A stretch of DNA of 18,311 nt, from positions 1-18,311 of the forward strand of contig JAFSNU010000141.1 of the NCBI GenBank assembly GCA_017447325.1, given 5' to 3'. Position numbers and translations under genes: made by a program. Of this stretch, positions 15,030-18,311 are shown piece after piece. The stretch comes from Synergistaceae bacterium. Its GTDB lineage: Bacteria > Synergistota > Synergistia > Synergistales > Aminobacteriaceae. Numbering within the stretch: the first letter of the stretch is position 1; the number at the start of each line of letters is the position of its first letter. The notes under the pieces are model-generated. The model searched no databases. It had not been told where the DNA came from and saw only the letters and a list, made by a program, of their open reading frames with translations.

Positions 15030-16170
15030 GATCTAAAATTAAATTTAACGCCGCGAAAATTATTAATAATACAAACGCAAATAAAATCGCAGCCATGCCG
15101 TAATTAAATCCGCCCAAGTCAGCCATCACTCCGACGGCAAAAGGCATTATCGCGCCGCCGATTGCACTGGCAAAAACTAAAGTCCCGTTCGCAAGCTGAT
15201 AATTAATAGAATAATAATTCGCGTCGGCATAGATCATCGGAGCAAGTCCCGCCATGCTCAGGCCAAGACATGCGACGCAGATAAACACGCTGGAAATATT
15301 TTCGCTTAATAATAATCCCGCAAAGAATAAACTTGAGCCGATGCTTGCGATTAATATAAAATTTTTAACTTTAAATTTCGAAGCAAAGGCCGCGCACAAT
15401 AATCTTCCGGCGAATATAACAACCCAAAGCATGGACGAGACAAACTGACTTGAGTTTAGAAAATTTTTATAATTCATGTAAGTCACGAGCCACCCGAGCA
15501 GCGCGTACTCGGCGCAGATATAAAAGAATATCATTCCGGCCTTAATCAAAAATTTTTTGTCGCGCAGGAAACTTAAATCATAATTTTTAGAGCTTGCTTT
15601 ATAGTTTGGCATATTTGCTTTAAATAATCTGTACAACGCGGCAATTCCCAGAAAAATTATTATCACGAGCCAGACCCGCCAGCCGGAAATTTTATTAACT
15701 AAATAAAATAAAATCGGAGCGGCGATCGCGCCCATTGCGAACATAGAATGAAGTATATTTGCCGCCGCCGCGCTGCCGTTCGTTAAAATATTTACTGTTC
15801 GAGTGTTGAAGTTTAACAAACTGCCCCGGCCAAGGCCTATTAACGCGAAGCCCAATATTAACAATAAGCTCGACCAGTTCGAGATAATCAATAAAAATGC
15901 TCCGATAAAAGCCATTGCAAATAAAATTAAAATAGATTTTTTATTGCCGAGATACAACGGCAGGACTCCGCTGATTAATCCCGCAGTTAGAACTCCTATC
16001 GAATGGCCGGCAAGCATCAAGCCGCCGAACGTGTCAGTGAAATTATACGCGGCCTTTAAGTCCGGCATTATAGACCCGAGCGTAACACTGACTAATCCGC
16101 TGCAGAATAAAGCAAAGAAACAAGATTTTAATAAAAATTTTTGCGAATCATCAAGATCGATATTTAAAAT
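15022..16170 (-). CDS. MFS transporter with apparent non-canonical ATT start
   Basis: The open frame from the ATG at 16068 gives 348 residues, beginning MPDLKAAYNFTDTFGG, but MFS proteins need a first helix before this. In the same frame upstream is LLKSCFFALFCSGLVSVTLGSI, which reads as that missing helix, so the gene starts further back. No ATG, GTG or TTG exists in frame between the preceding stop and 16068. The best start is ATT at 16170, 9 bases after a perfect SD AAGGAG (16180-16185); CTG directly after the SD is too close. From ATT the protein has 382 residues, normal for this family. Alternatively an ATG mutated to ATT and the gene is weakened. Helices alternate through the rest, with a Gly-rich LGFALIGLGRGSLLNF loop. 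The substrate is unknown. It is coupled to the TtcA-like gene downstream. Confidence 0.75.
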   Translation of the reverse strand: MLNIDLDDSQKFLLKSCFFALFCSGLVSVTLGSIMPDLKAAYNFTDTFGGLMLAGHSIGVLTAGLISGVLPLYLGNKKSILILFAMAFIGAFLLIISNWSSLLLILGFALIGLGRGSLLNFNTRTVNILTNGSAAAANILHSMFAMGAIAAPILFYLVNKISGWRVWLVIIIFLGIAALYRLFKANMPNYKASSKNYDLSFLRDKKFLIKAGMIFFYICAEYALLGWLVTYMNYKNFLNSSQFVSSMLWVVIFAGRLLCAAFASKFKVKNFILIASIGSSLFFAGLLLSENISSVFICVACLGLSMAGLAPMIYADANYYSINYQLANGTLVFASAIGGAIMPFAVGVMADLGGFNYGMAAILFAFVLLIIFAALNLILDHE

Positions 16171-16179
16171 TTTTTTCAG

Positions 16180-16185
16180 CTCCTT
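16180..16185 (-). promoter_or_regulatory. Ribosome binding site deciding the MFS start
   Basis: AAGGAG on the minus strand is a strong SD. It is 112 bases away from the ATG at 16068, too far to serve it, but 9 bases from the ATT at 16170, which is why I place the MFS start there. Confidence 0.65.
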
Positions 16186-16188
16186 AAT

Positions 16189-16216
16189 TTGAAAATTAAT
16201 TAAATTAAATTATAAT
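16189..16216 (+). promoter_or_regulatory. Sigma70 promoter for purC-purF
   Basis: TTGAAA (16189-16194) and TATAAT (16211-16216) are 16 bases apart, matching consensus at 5/6 and 6/6. The start of transcription would be near 16223, giving an untranslated leader of about 45 bases before the purC ATG. I see no purine riboswitch and no PurR-type site in the leader. The -35 region overlaps the upstream edge of the divergent MFS leader. Confidence 0.7.
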
Positions 16217-16267
16217 TAATTTTTTAGAATTTATTTAATTAATTTTTAACAGGAGTTGATTGCGAAC

Positions 16268-16975
16268 ATGGAGAAATTAAAGCAGCTCTACGAGGGCAAG
16301 GCCAAGAAAGTTTACGCGACTGACGACGAAAATTTTTTCATAGTCGAATACAAGGACGACGCGACGGCCTTTAACGGAGAGAAGCGCGGGACTATAACCG
16401 GCAAGGGCGTTGTTAATAACAAGATGAGCAATATTTTATTTAAGATGCTCGAGGCTAACGGAGTTAAAACTCATTTTGTCGAAGAGCTGAGCGATCGCGA
16501 AACGTTAGTAAAGGCCGTGAAAATTATTCCGCTTGAAATTATAATTAGAAACGTTGCCGCAGGTTCGTTCTCCAAACGTTACGGAGTTGAAGAAGGCCGC
16601 GCGTTAAAAGCTCCGACGCTCGAGTTCTCGCTGAAGGACGACGCGCTGAACGATCCTTTAATTAATAACTCGCATATTATTGCGTTGGACATCGCGAGCG
16701 AGGCCGAGTTAAAAGTTATAAGCGACATGGCGTTCAAGATTAACGAGCTGCTTAAAAATTATTTTGCAAACATCGGCGTTAAATTAATAGATTTTAAAAT
16801 CGAGATGGGACGCGACGCAAATAATAATATAATTTTAGCGGACGAGATTTCGCCGGACACTTGCAGATTTTGGGATGCGAAGACGAACGAGAAGCTTGAC
16901 AAGGACAGGTTCAGACGCGACCTCGGCAACGTCGAAGAGGCCTATCAAGAGATGTTTAAACGCGTGAATAAATAA
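16268..16975 (+). CDS. purC: Phosphoribosylaminoimidazole-succinocarboxamide synthase
   Basis: SAICAR synthetase, which joins aspartate to CAIR with ATP in de novo purine synthesis. The 235-residue protein from the ATG at 16268 starts EKLKQLYEGKAKKVY, the family's ATP-site start. It continues with KIIPLEIIIRNVAAGSFSKRYG, LIDFKIEMGRD and ILADEISPDTCRFWD, all hallmark motifs. A TTG at 16256 lies in frame but directly abuts the SD AGGAG (16251-16255); the ATG is 12 bases from it and begins at the conserved N-terminus, so I prefer the ATG. It is followed after 10 bases by purF, so the two form an operon. Confidence 0.96.
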   Translation: MEKLKQLYEGKAKKVYATDDENFFIVEYKDDATAFNGEKRGTITGKGVVNNKMSNILFKMLEANGVKTHFVEELSDRETLVKAVKIIPLEIIIRNVAAGSFSKRYGVEEGRALKAPTLEFSLKDDALNDPLINNSHIIALDIASEAELKVISDMAFKINELLKNYFANIGVKLIDFKIEMGRDANNNIILADEISPDTCRFWDAKTNEKLDKDRFRRDLGNVEEAYQEMFKRVNK

Positions 16976-16985
16976 TTTATAAAAT

Positions 16986-18311
16986 ATGCTTGAACTTGAA
17001 AATCTTGATAAATTACACGAGGAATGCGGCGTAATAGGCGCGTATCTTAATGATGCTGACGCCGACGCCGCTAAATTTATTTATTACGGACTTTACGCGC
17101 TGCAGCACCGAGGACAGGAGAGCGCGGGCATTGCGTCAAATTTAAACGGCAAGATAACGCCGATTAAATCCCCGGGTCTCGTCAGCGAAGTTTTTAGAAA
17201 TCATCACGAGCTTGAAAAATTAAAGGGCAATATTGCAATCGGCCACGTGCGGTACTCGACCATGGGCGGCAGCGATCCAAGAAGTGCCCAGCCGTTAGCC
17301 GCAAGTTATAAGCAGGGAGATATTGCGTTAGCTCACAACGGAAATTTAGTCAACGGCGAGAGCATTAAAGAGATGCTGACCGACGCGGGAATAATTTTTC
17401 AGACAACAAGCGACTCTGAAGCTATATTAAATTTAATCTGTCAGAACGCAAGCGCGCATGGCATAGAGCAGGGAATTAAAACCGCAATGGACTTGATGAA
17501 AGGCGCGTATGTTTTAGTAATTACAACTCAAGATAAATTAATCGGCGTTCGCGACCCGTATGGTCTTCATCCGTTATGCCTTGGCAAGCTGCAAAATAAT
17601 TCCGGATATATTTTAGCGTCGGAGAGCTGCGCCCTTGAAGCTCTTGACGCTGAGTTTATACGCGACATTCAGCCCGGCGAGATTGTAATTATAGATTCGC
17701 AAGGCGTTAAAACTATAGAGCCGTCTTTATGGCGGGGCAAAAAATTATGCGTGTTCGAGCTTGTTTACTTCGCGAGGCCGGACAGCATTGTTGACGGAGT
17801 GAGCGTCTATGACTTCAGGCGACAGTGCGGAGCTTTATTAGCAGCGCAAAATAAAATTCAAGCTGACTTAGTTATGGCCGCGCCCGACTCCGGCATACCG
17901 GCGGCGATCGGCTACGCTGAAGCATCCGGGATTCCCTACGGCGAGGGCTTGATTAAAAATAAATATATTGGACGGACGTTCATTCAGCCGACTCAGGAGA
18001 TGCGCGAGGACGCGGTGAAAATAAAACTTTCGCCGATTAGACATAATATTGCTGGCAAGAGATTAATATTAATTGATGACTCTATAGTTCGAGGGACGAC
18101 CTGCCGCCGCATCGTCAAGATGTTAAAGAACGCCGGCGCGAGCGAAGTCCACGTCTGCATAGCGTCGCCTGCCGTTAAATACTCGTGTTACTTCGGCATC
18201 GACACGCCTTATCGTGAAAATTTAATCGCCGTGCAGAAGACCGAAAGCGAGATACTTGAATATCTCGAGGCGGACTCGTTAACTTATCTCAGCCCTGAAA
18301 ATTTATTTAAG
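16986..18311 (+). CDS. purF: Amidophosphoribosyltransferase, partial at window end
   Basis: First committed step of purine synthesis: makes phosphoribosylamine from PRPP and glutamine. I translated 442 residues with no stop. The N-terminal Ntn glutaminase has Cys14 in HEECGVIGAY after a short propeptide, which is normally cleaved to expose it, then LQHRGQESAGIAS, GHVRYSTMG and LAHNGNLVN. The phosphoribosyltransferase part has the PRPP loop LIDDSIVRGTT with Asp364 and Asp365. Cys255 (KLCVFELVYFARPDS) and Cys401 (VKYSCYFGIDT) match two of the four Fe-S ligands of the Bacillus-type enzyme; the last two would lie beyond the window. The ATG at 16986 follows purC by 10 bases, with no SD. Confidence 0.96.
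   Translation, partial: MLELENLDKLHEECGVIGAYLNDADADAAKFIYYGLYALQHRGQESAGIASNLNGKITPIKSPGLVSEVFRNHHELEKLKGNIAIGHVRYSTMGGSDPRSAQPLAASYKQGDIALAHNGNLVNGESIKEMLTDAGIIFQTTSDSEAILNLICQNASAHGIEQGIKTAMDLMKGAYVLVITTQDKLIGVRDPYGLHPLCLGKLQNNSGYILASESCALEALDAEFIRDIQPGEIVIIDSQGVKTIEPSLWRGKKLCVFELVYFARPDSIVDGVSVYDFRRQCGALLAAQNKIQADLVMAAPDSGIPAAIGYAEASGIPYGEGLIKNKYIGRTFIQPTQEMREDAVKIKLSPIRHNIAGKRLILIDDSIVRGTTCRRIVKMLKNAGASEVHVCIASPAVKYSCYFGIDTPYRENLIAVQKTESEILEYLEADSLTYLSPENLFK

Noticed and set aside
16171..16267. Purine riboswitch before purC
   Set aside because: The leader is too short and A/T-rich, and I find no conserved purine aptamer core or terminator.

Overview
This window is bacterial, with compact genes, short spacers and bacterial start and Shine-Dalgarno (SD) signals. 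Coding DNA mixes GC-rich codons with A/T-only codons (TTA, AAT, ATT, TTT), and most spacers are almost pure A/T. The genes (PurF with Fe-S ligand cysteines, a TtcA-like Fe-S PP-loop protein, a peptidase-ABC exporter, an Rpn-type nuclease) would suit a gut or rumen anaerobe of the Synergistota or Clostridia kind. That placement is inference; no rRNA or other taxonomic marker is present.

Positions 1-3101 (minus strand) look like one four-gene operon, read from right to left. It holds a flippase-like membrane protein (TTG start), an isoprenylcysteine-methyltransferase-like membrane protein, a very acidic unknown protein, and the 5' part of topA. TopA carries an unusual basic Lys/Ala/Ser tail at its N-terminus. 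The acidic gene and topA are only 6 bases apart, and the topA SD lies inside the last codons of the acidic gene.

Positions 3288-9993 (plus strand) are the main accessory block. It has a short HlyD-like adaptor, an ABC transporter with an N-terminal C39 cysteine peptidase, and a second ABC transporter with an N-terminal extension. Together these form an NHLP/NHLM-type peptide (bacteriocin-like) export cassette. They are followed by an Rpn-type PD-(D/E)XK nuclease and a putative HExxH zinc metallopeptidase. No precursor peptide or peptide-modifying enzyme is visible, so the cargo must be elsewhere or one of these proteins has an unexpected role.

Positions 9996-11910 (minus) hold a small helical unknown protein, an O6-methylguanine-DNA methyltransferase, and a TetR-type regulator. 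A 24-bp perfect A/T palindrome lies next to the regulator. Positions 12027-12871 (plus) are an alpha/beta hydrolase broken by an internal deletion and frameshift.

Positions 12943-16170 (minus) hold two MFS transporters flanking a TtcA-like tRNA thiolation protein. The upstream MFS gene appears to start at a non-canonical ATT codon. Divergent from it, a good sigma70 promoter drives purC and purF (cut by the window end), two steps of de novo purine synthesis.

No tRNA, rRNA, CRISPR array or insertion sequence is visible, and no gene-free stretch exceeds 300 bases.
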